Source of the DNA: Niastella caeni
Lineage (GTDB): Bacteria > Bacteroidota > Bacteroidia > Chitinophagales > Chitinophagaceae
Direction of reading: 5' to 3'
NCBI RefSeq assembly: GCF_004834005.1
Contig: NZ_STFF01000003.1
Location: forward strand, 868,001 to 932,000
DNA length: 64,000 bases
Numbering within the stretch: position 1 is the stretch's first letter; each line of letters begins with the position of its first letter. Below are positions 46,782-55,685 of the stretch, one piece after another. The translations under genes were made by a program, and so were the position numbers. The notes below the pieces were generated by a model. The model did no database searches. It was not told where the DNA came from and saw nothing but the letters and a program-made list of their open reading frames with translations.

Positions 46782-49616
46782 TTACTTCTTCAGGCTCCCA
46801 TTAAAAGTATAACTACCATTCTTCTTCGTAGCAAACTGAATTTCCTGCGTACCATATTTAAGGCGACAGGAATTACCTGTAGTAGACAGCACTTTAACCT
46901 GTTGCAATTTCCCCTGCTTCCAGGTTATGTCTACTTCAAAACCACCGCGGGCACGAATGCCTTTCACTTCTCCATCGGGCAATTCAGTTGGTAAGGCCGG
47001 CAACAATTCAATAACGCCGGTATGGCTTTGGATCAGCATTTCAGCAATACCGGAAGAACCACCAAAATTACCATCGATCTGGAACGGCGGATGCGCATCG
47101 AACAAATTATTATAAACACCACCTCTTTCATAACCAAGCTCACTGATTGCCGGGGTGAACAAATTCTTGATCATCGTCAATGCATGATCGCCGTCTTTAA
47201 AGCGCGCCCAAACGTTCACTTTCCAGGCCAGGCTCCAGCCGGTACCACCATCACCGCGATACAACAACGATTGCCGCGCCGCTTTCATCATCGCAGAATC
47301 CTGCCAGGTAATATCAGTGCCCGGATACACACCCCACAAATGTGAAATGTGTCGGTGCTGGTTACGAACATCATCCACATCTTCCATCCACTCCTGCAAT
47401 TGATTGTGCTTACCGATCTTATTTGGCGCTATTTGCGGAATTATATCTTTCAGGGTTTCAGCAAAAGCGGCATCTGTTTTTAACACTGCAGCAGCAGCAA
47501 TACAATTCTTAAACAGCTCGCGAATGATCTGGTGGTCCATGGTAGGACCAGCCACTAACCCACCCTGCTCGGGCGAATTAGACGGCGTACTGATCAACCA
47601 ACCTGTTTTTGGATCTTTTACCAGGAACTTTTCGAAGAACTCAGCGGCGGACTTCATAACGGGATATTGTTGGCGCAGGAATGCCGTATCCTGCGTGAAG
47701 AGGAAATGTTCCCAGCTATGCAAACACAACCAGGCAGCGCCGGTAACCCAGATCCCATGATTGGCCGCATTGATCGGCGCCGTACCCCGCCACAGATCGG
47801 TATTGTGATGCAACACCCAGCCGGGCGCGCCATAATGTTCTTTCGCCGTTTGACTACCCGCCTCCGCCGCTTCTTTCATCAATTGAAATAAAGGCTGCGT
47901 ACAGGTAGAGAGATTCAACACTTCAGCAGGCCAGTAATTCATTTGCAGGTTAATGTTAGTAGTGTATTTGCTGCCCCAGGGCGGCGTCATCAAATCGTTC
48001 CAGATGCCCTGCAAGTTAGCCGGTTGCGTACCTGGCCGGGAAGAAGAAATAAGCAGGTAGCGGCTGTACATCAAAAACAGGGAGACCAACGAAGCATCGT
48101 TCTGCATGGAGAATTGCTTTATGCGCTGATCGGTAGGCAATGCCGCATTTTTACCAGTTGGCACCGTAAATGAAAACGTATTGTACAGTTGACGATATTC
48201 TTTTACATGGGCCGCTTTCAGGGTGCTGTATGGAATGTTCTTAACACGCGCCAAAGCCAACTTACAACCGGCCACCGGATCGCCCGATACATCTTTATAA
48301 TTTTTAAAACTGGTAGCCGCCACCAGGTAAAACGTAGCCGCTGAAGCCTGTTGCAGGTTAATAGCCGTATCGCTCACCGTTAGTTTGCCACCGGTAGCAA
48401 CAGCATACAAATAACCAACCGCTTTTAATACGCCATTGCTCACTTCCAACGACAATGCCAGTGTATGATCATCGACTTTCTTCAACACGTATTTTTTATG
48501 CGGCGTATTCAGCAACGCCTGCAGCGACAGAGCGCCGGGTTTGCTGGCGGATAAACGCATAACCAGGCATTGATGCGGCGCGCTGATAAAATATTCGCGG
48601 GTATAGGTAGTACCATCAACCGTATAAGAAATTTTTGAAAGGGCGCTGTCGATATCCAGTGAGCGTTTGTAATTGGAGCTGTTATTGCCTTGGGCGAAGC
48701 GAAAATATACGTCGCCGAAAGGCAGGTACTCAGCTTCATAACGAGGAAGTGTAGGCGGATTATCGTTTTGAATGGAATATTTCCAGGAATTAAGCGCCAC
48801 AGAATCGGCCTCATTACCCTCGGGATAAACGATCAGCGGCCTGGTGGTACCTTTCAGGCCGATCAAACCGCCTTTATCAAAAAAGTTAATGACCTGGATG
48901 GCCAGGGTATTTTTTCCTTCTATAAAAGCCGAAGCAGGAACAGTATATTTTCTTTTCTTACTAATACCTTCGTCGGCCCCAACGAGTTTACCATTTACAT
49001 AGGTAAAATCCATATCGCGGATGCGACCGAGGTCAAGCACCAGGTTCTTACCCAACCATTTTGATGGAACGGTGAAAGAAGTGCGGAACCACAAGGCGCC
49101 ATCCATGCCCATCAATCCCGCCCGCTCCCACCCTTCGGGTGTAGGCAGTTGCATGGTTGTCCAGTTATTATCATTGAAGTTTGCAGCAGCCGGTTCCGTT
49201 TGATTCCGTACCGCTGCAAACCAGGTATCTTTTTGGATTTTATAGGAGCTGTCATCGGGATCTTTCGTTCCCATAAAATATTTCTCTGCCATTGTTTCTG
49301 CTTCAGCCTGTTTGCCATCGGCCAGTAATTGCCGTATGGGTTGCAGGTATTGCACAGCTCCCGGACGTGCGTAATTACGTGGACGGCCACTCCACAAAGT
49401 TTCCTCATTCAACTGAAGATGTTCTTCATTGATACCGCCAAAGACCATGGCGCCGAGGCGGCCATTCCCGAGCGGCAGCGCATCCGTCCATGCAGCGGCA
49501 GGTTGCTGATACCACAAGGATTGAGGCTGGCGTTGGGCAAAGGCGCTTGAAAAAGGGCTAAAAGCCGACAATAAAAGGGAATTACAAAGCCATGTTTTCA
49601 GATGCATACCGGGCAA
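46782..49616 (-). CDS. GH95 alpha-L-fucosidase/alpha-L-galactosidase with inserted jelly-roll
   Basis: The 944-residue exported protein opens with the GH95 signature SLWYQQPAAAWTDALPLGNG, then RLGAMVFGGINEEHLQLNEE and TLWSGRPRNY. The (alpha/alpha)6 barrel carries NLQGIWNDLMTPPWGSKYT, NINLQMNYWPAE, LHHNTDLWRGTAPI and DGNFGGSSGIAEML. GH95 members release L-fucose or L-galactose by inversion, and both occur in RG-II. Between residues about 140 and 270 the N-terminal domain is interrupted by a GH2-like jelly-roll (WERAGLMGMDGALWFRTSFT, FTYVNGKLVGADEG) resembling those in sialate O-acetylesterases. A start three codons later (MHLKTWLC) is also possible. Confidence 0.9.
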   Translation of the reverse strand: MPGMHLKTWLCNSLLLSAFSPFSSAFAQRQPQSLWYQQPAAAWTDALPLGNGRLGAMVFGGINEEHLQLNEETLWSGRPRNYARPGAVQYLQPIRQLLADGKQAEAETMAEKYFMGTKDPDDSSYKIQKDTWFAAVRNQTEPAAANFNDNNWTTMQLPTPEGWERAGLMGMDGALWFRTSFTVPSKWLGKNLVLDLGRIRDMDFTYVNGKLVGADEGISKKRKYTVPASAFIEGKNTLAIQVINFFDKGGLIGLKGTTRPLIVYPEGNEADSVALNSWKYSIQNDNPPTLPRYEAEYLPFGDVYFRFAQGNNSSNYKRSLDIDSALSKISYTVDGTTYTREYFISAPHQCLVMRLSASKPGALSLQALLNTPHKKYVLKKVDDHTLALSLEVSNGVLKAVGYLYAVATGGKLTVSDTAINLQQASAATFYLVAATSFKNYKDVSGDPVAGCKLALARVKNIPYSTLKAAHVKEYRQLYNTFSFTVPTGKNAALPTDQRIKQFSMQNDASLVSLFLMYSRYLLISSSRPGTQPANLQGIWNDLMTPPWGSKYTTNINLQMNYWPAEVLNLSTCTQPLFQLMKEAAEAGSQTAKEHYGAPGWVLHHNTDLWRGTAPINAANHGIWVTGAAWLCLHSWEHFLFTQDTAFLRQQYPVMKSAAEFFEKFLVKDPKTGWLISTPSNSPEQGGLVAGPTMDHQIIRELFKNCIAAAAVLKTDAAFAETLKDIIPQIAPNKIGKHNQLQEWMEDVDDVRNQHRHISHLWGVYPGTDITWQDSAMMKAARQSLLYRGDGGTGWSLAWKVNVWARFKDGDHALTMIKNLFTPAISELGYERGGVYNNLFDAHPPFQIDGNFGGSSGIAEMLIQSHTGVIELLPALPTELPDGEVKGIRARGGFEVDITWKQGKLQQVKVLSTTGNSCRLKYGTQEIQFATKKNGSYTFNGSLKK

Positions 49617-49620
49617 GATA

Positions 49621-49676
49621 GTTTATAGTTTAAAGTTTATAGTTTAACGTTTATAGTTTAAAGTTTTTAGTTTAAT
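49621..49676. repeat. GTTTANN 7-bp tandem repeat
   Basis: Eight units run GTTTATA GTTTAAA GTTTATA GTTTAAC GTTTATA GTTTAAA GTTTTTA GTTTAAT, just upstream of the GH95 start. It is the clearest example of exact 7-bp periodicity in the window. The rest of the gap to 49879 contains another CCAGTTGCCGGG word near 49731 and no gene. Confidence 0.7.
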
Positions 49677-49879
49677 TAGACGGGGTTTTGGGCACAAAGG
49701 TGGGCAATAAATAAATAATGTTACCGGTTTCCAGTTGCCGGGTATGCACTCATTAGTAAAAATAAAAAGTGTCGGGGAGACGGTTTTGGATCGTGGTGTA
49801 TGGTTTGAAGTTATTTTATCCGGCATGGCGGATATTGTTCAGGATCGCTCAATACCGGTATATCGGGTTTAAGGATTTC

Positions 49880-50371
49880 TTAAGTATTATCAAACCAGTT
49901 TTTGAAATGTACAATCCTATTATTCCTGATACCAAACAGCAGATATTCATCCGTATCTCCAAATCTCGTACGCAAATATTTTGATTTTTTTACGTTGAAT
50001 TCTTTATAAGATTTCGGGAACAATTTCTTAAGTACGCTTACAGAATCACCTATTTTTATCTTGGTAGATCTATAGGTCAATACAAAATCAGCGTCAGAGA
50101 TTTCAAACCCATGCAGATATCCATCGGGCGAGACCTGAATTATAGATCCTTTATAATGATAGTCGTACCATTCCTCATCTATTGACTCTACCTTTGTGAT
50201 CTTTGCCGGCTTTCCGAAAGCTTTGATTATCGTGCTTTTCTTTTCACCCAATGGCAATTGGTTAATACGCACCTTCAAACAATCTACCGTGTCATATTTG
50301 TCATTGAATTGAGCATAGGAGGATATAACAATACACAATAAAAAGGATGATAAAATTGATAATATTTTCAT
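49880..50371 (-). CDS. hypothetical exported protein
   Basis: I start at ATG 50369-50371, where MKILSILSSFLLCIVISSYA forms a clean signal peptide. The longer frame from 50497 lacks one. The 163-residue product has LPLGEKKSTIIKAFGKPAKI, a pattern seen in small exported proteins of the SmpA/BamE-like type (short helix, then Gly-Lys-Pro), and SPDGYLHGFEISDADFVLTY. No family is certain. It stands alone between the GH95 gene and the divergent lipoprotein gene. Confidence 0.6.
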   Translation of the reverse strand: MKILSILSSFLLCIVISSYAQFNDKYDTVDCLKVRINQLPLGEKKSTIIKAFGKPAKITKVESIDEEWYDYHYKGSIIQVSPDGYLHGFEISDADFVLTYRSTKIKIGDSVSVLKKLFPKSYKEFNVKKSKYLRTRFGDTDEYLLFGIRNNRIVHFKNWFDNT

Positions 50372-50569
50372 AGCTGAAAAAAGTAGCGTTATATGTAATC
50401 CCGATTCGATTTTATCTCTGCCTGGCCTTACCTGCCAATCACAATTTTTGCCTGAATGTACACACTTATGCCCCAAAACTGCACACTTATTGGCCAAATA
50501 GCACGTTTACCAATTCATTCCCGTCATACACGGAATTATATATATATTTAAGCGTTATTTATACAAATT

Positions 50570-51181
50570 ATGATCAAGCGCCTGAATACCGTAGTTGCCA
50601 TTACTATTATGGCCCTGTTAACATCTTGTGCCGCAAGTTATAAACCTGTCAATCCCCCCATGCTGCGTTACCAGTCGATTGGCGACGACAGTACTTTTTC
50701 CTATCAATATAATGTGCTTGCCAAAGCAAGAAACAGAAAACTGGCCAAAAAAGAAGCAAAATATGGCATGCGGGTGGTGGCGGTAAAGATCTACAACAAT
50801 ACAGGACAAACGCTCGTGTATGGCACCAACTTCAAGATCTATTCAGGCAATAGTGAAGTTCGATTGCTTGAAACAGATGTTGCTACATTCAGAATAAGAC
50901 AAGTAGCTCCTTATCACCTGTTTTATTTGTTACTGTCGCCCACGAAGCTTACTGTCTCCGATTTCAATAGCAGTAAATCGTATCCGATTGGATTGGTAAT
51001 TGGTCCCGGTTTGGCTATAATTAACGTGGCTGTGGCCTCTACTGCCAACAAAAGATTCAGAGAAGAGTTGACCGCTTATGATATTACGCAAAGACCAATT
51101 GCAAATGGAGAAACATTATACGGTTTAATTACTGTAAAGGATACTGACTTTGCACCGTTGTCGTTGCGGGTGGGAAGGTAA
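50570..51181 (+). CDS. hypothetical lipoprotein
   Basis: The 203-residue lipoprotein has the lipobox MALLTSCAAS (Cys about 20). The mature part has VVAVKIYNNTGQTLVYGTNF, an Ig-like beta pattern, a hydrophobic stretch GLVIGPGLAIINVAVASTA near 145, and GETLYGLITVKDTDFAPLSL at the end. Unknown function. It lies head-on to the oxidoreductase at 51239 and marks the border between the glycan locus and the cassette region. Confidence 0.65.
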   Translation: MIKRLNTVVAITIMALLTSCAASYKPVNPPMLRYQSIGDDSTFSYQYNVLAKARNRKLAKKEAKYGMRVVAVKIYNNTGQTLVYGTNFKIYSGNSEVRLLETDVATFRIRQVAPYHLFYLLLSPTKLTVSDFNSSKSYPIGLVIGPGLAIINVAVASTANKRFREELTAYDITQRPIANGETLYGLITVKDTDFAPLSLRVGR

Positions 51182-51238
51182 GTTGAAGAAGAGTAGAGAG
51201 GGATTCCCCAAAACCCGTGTTGGAGGCATGTGTTCTTG

Positions 51239-52168
51239 TCATTCGTTAATTTTTAACACTACATTACCCTTTTTTCGTCCTGTGTCAACATATCTATGTG
51301 CGTCTATTATCTCGTCCATATTAAAGGTTTTGTCAATTACTGCATTTAACTCTCCTTTTTCAAATAGTTCTTTTAATAGTTGTAGTTGTTGTTTAGTTTC
51401 CGAAGCATATCCTGAACTGACACTTTTGTAAACACCGTTTTCGTTCAAGAGATTTCTACATTCCTTTTTAGTGGTTTTACCAACAGCGTCAAAGATTATA
51501 TCAAATTTGTCTTTTTGTTTGGTAAAGTCTTCTTTGTCGTATTGGACAATGTTCGTAACTCCCAATTCACGAACAAGGTTCTGTCCTTCGGAACTACAAA
51601 CAGCGGTTATGTCAGTGTTGTAATGTTTTGCTATTTGGATTGCTGCTGCCCCTACAGAACCCGTAGCCCCAATAATCAAAATTTTTGCGTTTGGTCGTTG
51701 GGCTATCTTTGCTTTATCCAAAAAGTGGATTGCTGTTTGTCCGCCAAAAATGATAGTTGCCGCATCTTCGAAAGTGGCATTGGTGGGCATTTCAATTACG
51801 TTCCCGTTTTGATTGACGGCAATGTATTCTGCATAAGTCCCAAATTTAAAGCCTGTCATACCGAATACCTTGTCCCCAACTCTGAATTTAGAAACTTTGT
51901 CACCAATACTTTCAACAACACCTGAAAAAACAGTCCCTAAAATAGGCTTTCTCGGCTTTGAAACACCTAAAACTAATCGCATAATCACTTTCATAAACCC
52001 CTTGACATCAAGACTTCTTACTCTAACATCTCCTGAATTTATAGCAGAAGCAATTATTTTGATAAGTAATTCGTTTTTTTTTACTGTCGGCTTATTTACA
52101 TCCTGAATTTGAAGAACTTCAGGCGGTCCGTATTTTGTGCAAATTACTGCTTTCATTTTGTCAGTCAT
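51239..52168 (-). CDS. NAD(P)-dependent MDR oxidoreductase (quinone oxidoreductase-like)
   Basis: The 309-residue cytoplasmic protein is a zinc-free medium-chain dehydrogenase/reductase. It has MKAVICTKYGPPEVLQIQDV at the start, GTVFSGVVESIGDKVSKFRV (GroES-like domain), and the Rossmann motif ILIIGATGSVGAAAIQIAKH near 165. Members reduce quinones, enones or reactive aldehydes with NADPH. The second Met (MKAVIC) may be the true start. The gene is the last unit of the minus-strand cassette array, since its TAA is followed by CGAATGACAAG and it is preceded by an attC-like repeat. Base composition is more AT-rich than the glycan genes. Confidence 0.85.
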   Translation of the reverse strand: MTDKMKAVICTKYGPPEVLQIQDVNKPTVKKNELLIKIIASAINSGDVRVRSLDVKGFMKVIMRLVLGVSKPRKPILGTVFSGVVESIGDKVSKFRVGDKVFGMTGFKFGTYAEYIAVNQNGNVIEMPTNATFEDAATIIFGGQTAIHFLDKAKIAQRPNAKILIIGATGSVGAAAIQIAKHYNTDITAVCSSEGQNLVRELGVTNIVQYDKEDFTKQKDKFDIIFDAVGKTTKKECRNLLNENGVYKSVSSGYASETKQQLQLLKELFEKGELNAVIDKTFNMDEIIDAHRYVDTGRKKGNVVLKINE

Positions 52169-52247
52169 TCTAAATCTTATTTTTTTATTCGTGATATTGT
52201 GTTTTGAAATTATTGCTCACGTTTACGGTGTCCGTTACACTTGCCAC

Positions 52248-52376
52248 AAACGTTTTGCAGCTTGCCGAAGGCGGGGCTTTCGGAGCACCAAACTTTCATG
52301 CAAGCACAAATGTTTATTAATGCTCTACTGTTCATTTTACCACTTTCGCCCCGCTTTTGGCAAGGTACTGTTATGC
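52248..52376 (-). repeat. attC-like site 1
   Basis: The arms TTGCCGAAGGCGGGGCTTTC (from 52263) and CTTTCGCCCCGCTTTTGGCA (from 52343) are imperfect inverted repeats about 60 bp apart. On the minus strand the site begins GCATAACAG after the upstream gene and ends AACGTTTGTG before the oxidoreductase. Layout and AAC/GTT triplets match integron attC or VCR sites. Confidence 0.65.
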
Positions 52377-52396
52377 AATCGCCAGCCGCACACAGA

Positions 52397-52727
52397 TTAT
52401 TTTAGCTTCTCCACAATTGTCTGCATAAGTTGGTCGCATTGACTTTTGTCAGCTTTTAAAATGTCGCTGTCGTAAGTTTCTTTTCCGTAATTAGAATAGG
52501 TCGAGGTCATGCTTGAGAGTAGTTTTTTGATATTTTTTAGCGAGTCTTCGTCCGAAATGTCTTGATATATCCCGTTTATTTTTTGGGTCGTCACGTCAAG
52601 GTCCCAACTGCCAAAATTAGGATTGTTAACGTCAAGCGAGTCCTTTTGTACACGCTTACGTTTACAAAGGTCTATGCAGATATTGTCGGGACTTTTTTTG
52701 AGATAAATGATATGTACTAATGTACAA
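52397..52727 (-). pseudogene. cassette gene truncated by IS91-like insertion
   Basis: The last 100 or so codons of a minus-strand gene remain: HIIYLKKSPDNICIDLCKRK, NNPNFGSWDLDVTTQKING, ending DQLMQTIVEKLK. Further upstream the frame runs into the recombinase gene of the IS element on the other strand, so the true N-terminus is gone. I do not recognise the family. The stop is followed about 20 bp on by attC-like site 1, as for the other cassettes. Confidence 0.6.
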
Positions 52728-52739
52728 GGATTTTCCGAC

Positions 52740-53603
52740 ATGTACCGCCGATTAAAACGGCGTATGTCAACTTCGGGCCGCAGTACCAGCACACTAAACA
52801 ATTATGCCCGTCATCTTGCTCAAATGGCCCTTCATTTGAATTGTTTGCCAACCGAACTAGAAGACGATCAAATCGAAGATTATCTGTATCTGTTACAGCA
52901 ACAGCACAATACTCCATCTGAAAGTTACTTCAAACACACGGTGTTTAGTCTTCGTTTCTTGTTTCGCCTGGAAGGGTTGGACCAAAAACGGGTTGCACTA
53001 CCTTCCATTGAGCGCCAGGAGAAATTACCAGTGGTGCTCAGTCGGGAAGAAATGAAACAATTGCTCAAAGCACCCACCTTATTAAAGCATCGCATACTCA
53101 TTGGATTGCTCTATGATTGCGGTCTGCGTTGCCTGGAAGTGCGTACGCTGCAAATCAAAGACGTTGATCTCAATCGCCGCATGGTGCACGTTCGCCAAAG
53201 CAAAGGTAAGTAAGACCGTTATGTACCTATTGGAAGTGTGCTGGCCGATGGCATCAAAAAATATTTGGATGCCGAACGACCTACAAAGTGGCTATTCAAT
53301 GGCAAAGGCGACCCCTCTATTGAAGGTCGTAAAGGGGGCGACTTCGATAGCCGGTATTCCCAACGCGGTGTGCAGTGGGCCGTTAAGGAAGCAGTGAAGC
53401 ACACCGGTATTAAAAAAGAAGTTTCGGTACATACCCTTCGACATACCTATGCTACTCATTTGCTGGAAGACGGTACGGACATCATGACCATCCAAAAACT
53501 ATTAGGCCATGAAAGTATTGAAACCACGATGATCTATCTGCATGTGGTTAAGCCATCAGAACGTCCACCACTTAGTCCACTTGACCGCTTGTATGGCAAA
53601 TAA
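52740..53603 (+). pseudogene. IS91-associated tyrosine recombinase with in-frame stop
   Basis: The gene encodes an N-terminal SAM-like domain (STSTLNNYARHLAQMALHLN) and a catalytic domain with the Arg in YDCGLRCLEVRTLQ, HTLRHTYATHLLEDGTD for H-x-x-R, and GHESIETTMIYLHV with the Tyr nucleophile. At 53211-53213 the sequence reads AAA GGT AAG TAA GAC CGT, so the usual SKGKKDRYV motif is broken by a single A-to-T type change in a Lys codon. The frame then continues intact to 53603. It is therefore probably inactive unless suppressed or read through. A start at 52707 is possible, but 52740 or 52764 fits the family better. Confidence 0.75.
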
Positions 53604-53606
53604 CCC

Positions 53607-54794
53607 ATGCGGCCTGCCTTTGAGGTCGCTACTATACTGAACTGTTACTGGGACAAGGCCAATGAACAACTGAAGTTGAACGGATGGCAATGGCGTACGC
53701 TGCATGCCATCCGCCGCTGCCGTACTGCCGATATGGGTGGCCATATTGATCAGTGCGATCAGTGCGATCAGTGCGATCAGTGCGGCTACCTGCATATCAG
53801 CTACAATAGTTGTCGTAACCGTCATTGTCCTAAGTGTCAGGGTCAGCAGCGGGAAGCCTGGATGGAAGCCCGCCAGGCCGATCTATTGCCGGTTCCGTAC
53901 TTCCATGTAGTTTTTACTTTGCCCCAAGCCATCAACAGGATATGCCTGTATCAACCGGCTACGGTTTATAATCTTTTATTCAGTACAGTATGGAGTACCA
54001 TACAATCATTTGCCGAAGATGAAAAATACCTGGGTGCCACCACCGGAATGATTACCATATTGCACACCTGGGGGCAAACCTTGTCACTGCATCCACATTT
54101 GCATTGTATTATTCCAGCTGGCGGAATTACCAAAGACTGTGTGTGGAAGTTCACCCGTAATAATGGCAAATTTTTGTTCCCGGTAAAAGCACTCAGTTCA
54201 GTCTTTAGAGCTCGTTTTGTAGCAGCATTACGCAAAGCATTACCCAATGAACCAAAAGCATTCTTTAACAGCTTATTCCAAACCAATTGGGTAGTATACG
54301 CAAAGCGACCGTTCGGCGGCCCGCTTCAAGTGATAGAATACCTCGGCCGGTATACCCATAAAATAGCTATCAGTAATCATCGTATCACCGATATAGGTAA
54401 TGATGCCGTAAGCTTTACTTATAAAGACTATCGTCAGGATGGTGTACAAAAACAAATGACACTGGATGCCACGGAGTTCATCAGACGATTTGCTTTACAC
54501 ATTTTACCCAAAGGCTTTGTACGCATCCGGCATTATGGTATACTGAGCAGCAAGCTGAAAGTAACAGCACTGCCGGTCATCTGTAAACAGTTGCAACATC
54601 CCGGGCAACCCGAAGCTGCGGTGATCCAACCTGTTACAGTTACCCAACCCATTGAACGCACATGTCCCTGCTGTAAAAAAGGGATCATGCAGTATGTAAT
54701 GGGCTTTGACTTCCGTGGGCCGCCGCCATTGTATCTGTTAAAAGAATTACTAAAAGATGGTATTAATCCTGCTCTGTCAAAAACGGCTGTGTAG
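53607..54794 (+). CDS. IS91-family Y2 transposase
   Basis: The 395-residue HUH/Y2 transposase moves the element by rolling-circle replication. It has an N-terminal zinc-binding domain (CGYLHISYNSCRNRHCPKCQ), the HUH motif LHPHLHCIIPAGG (His about 162-166) and the paired tyrosines in EYLGRYTHKIAISNH (Tyr about 245 and 249). A CxxC pair near the C-terminus (CPCCKKGIMQ) follows. The start is 3 bp after the recombinase stop, so the two are translationally linked. The zinc domain contains a DQC motif repeated four times, caused by a 9-bp tandem repeat and probably an expansion. The rest is full length. Confidence 0.88.
   Translation: MRPAFEVATILNCYWDKANEQLKLNGWQWRTLHAIRRCRTADMGGHIDQCDQCDQCDQCGYLHISYNSCRNRHCPKCQGQQREAWMEARQADLLPVPYFHVVFTLPQAINRICLYQPATVYNLLFSTVWSTIQSFAEDEKYLGATTGMITILHTWGQTLSLHPHLHCIIPAGGITKDCVWKFTRNNGKFLFPVKALSSVFRARFVAALRKALPNEPKAFFNSLFQTNWVVYAKRPFGGPLQVIEYLGRYTHKIAISNHRITDIGNDAVSFTYKDYRQDGVQKQMTLDATEFIRRFALHILPKGFVRIRHYGILSSKLKVTALPVICKQLQHPGQPEAAVIQPVTVTQPIERTCPCCKKGIMQYVMGFDFRGPPPLYLLKELLKDGINPALSKTAV
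53748..53783 (+). repeat. four copies of GATCAGTGC inside transposase
   Basis: Perfect 9-bp tandem units encode Asp-Gln-Cys four times in the zinc-binding domain. Family members normally have one CxxC here, so three extra units look like slippage and add extra cysteines. Confidence 0.75.
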
Positions 54795-55028
54795 CGCGGC
54801 CTGGGATTTTTTTGGATAGAAGTCAGGAAACAGACCGCCAAATCCCTTATGAATACTAAATACCAGCAATGGTTAATGTAAAATAATTGTTACTGAACGC
54901 TTTTTAGAAAACAACCTGTTTATCCGGCATCCCTATTATACTCCCGAAGCCTGCTAAGGCATCTTTATCTCCAATGCAATCCCCATAATTATTATTCCGG
55001 CTACCGAAGGTTCCGTGCAACATTAAGC
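54795..55028. other. IS91 right flank with orphan small frame
   Basis: The stretch includes the undefined right end of the IS element. On the minus strand, 55013 to about 54897 encodes a short frame with GTFGSRNNNYGDCIGDKDAL, which reads like protein but ends after some 38 codons. It may be a gene fragment. I see no clear start signal. Confidence 0.3.
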
Positions 55029-55079
55029 TTCATCGTTGGCGCTTCGCACCCGACGAAGGTTAGTTGTTGCCTGCAGTTA
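55025..55079 (-). repeat. attC-like site 2, probably partial
   Basis: On the minus strand TAACTGCAGGCAAC starts at the stop of the 200-residue cassette gene and is followed by a hairpin (CTTCGTCGGGTGCGAAG / CTTCATCG arms). The distal half is not evident and may have been lost when the IS inserted. Confidence 0.4.
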
Positions 55080-55679
55080 TTTTGGGTACTCGCAATTTTG
55101 AATATGTCTGTTAAAGAGTTCAAAATAGAGATACTTGTCAAACTCAAATTTCAGCTTACCATCGCTGTTCGAGATTGTCCAGATAACTGAATTGTCAGTT
55201 TTGTCAATAGTGATAGCGATACCTCCGCAATCATAATCTCCACATTCTGCACAACAGTAAATCAAAATTTCAGGATTAGATAATTCTTCTCGGGTCTTTT
55301 CTAAATACCATTCAAATTCATCATCAGTCCAGTTGTCAGGATACAGCTGTCTAATTTCTTTGTCAGAAATACTCTTCCCTAAAAACTGTTTGACCTTAAT
55401 TATATCAGTTTTTCGATTTGCTGATGAGCCTAAAACTCCAATCCAACTGTCCAAAATACTACCTTTCGATTTATAAAAAGTGTCAATCAATGATGACAAA
55501 GGTTTGTCGTCAATAAAAAATTCGAGAAACTCTTTGTCCGACTTGATTAGTCCTTTATGGGTTAAGCTAGTATTTCCTTTAGGCGTTTTGTCCGCCTTTG
55601 TGAGTTGTTTAAGAGAATTGATAGTATTGTCAACCAAGCTACCTTGTCTACGATATTTTCTAAGGGAAAGTTTGTCCAT
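55077..55679 (-). CDS. hypothetical cassette protein
   Basis: The 200-residue cytoplasmic protein is not a family I know by name. It is Lys/Asp-rich with helical segments (LVDNTINSLKQLTKADKTPK, SDKEIRQLYPDNWTDDEFEW). Near the C-terminus CCAECGDYDCGGIAITIDKT is a Cys-rich turn followed by a beta-sheet (VIWTISNSDGKLKFEFDKYL) that resembles small zinc-ribbon-like modules in uncharacterised cassette proteins. It is flanked on both sides by attC-like repeats with only a few bases of margin. Base composition is AT-rich. Confidence 0.6.
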   Translation of the reverse strand: MDKLSLRKYRRQGSLVDNTINSLKQLTKADKTPKGNTSLTHKGLIKSDKEFLEFFIDDKPLSSLIDTFYKSKGSILDSWIGVLGSSANRKTDIIKVKQFLGKSISDKEIRQLYPDNWTDDEFEWYLEKTREELSNPEILIYCCAECGDYDCGGIAITIDKTDNSVIWTISNSDGKLKFEFDKYLYFELFNRHIQNCEYPK

Positions 55680-55685
55680 ATAATT

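Larger units (their letters stand above)
52728..54840 (+). mobile_element. IS91-family element (recombinase + Y2 transposase)
   Basis: Two overlapping-style genes, a tyrosine recombinase and an IS91 transposase 3 bp apart, form the element. The left end is placed after CAAG (52724-52727), a tetranucleotide known as an IS91-family target, and next to an imperfect hairpin (ACATGTACCGCCG / CGGCGTATGT). The right end is only approximate. It interrupts a cassette gene of the array. Ends should be regarded as estimates. Confidence 0.65.
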
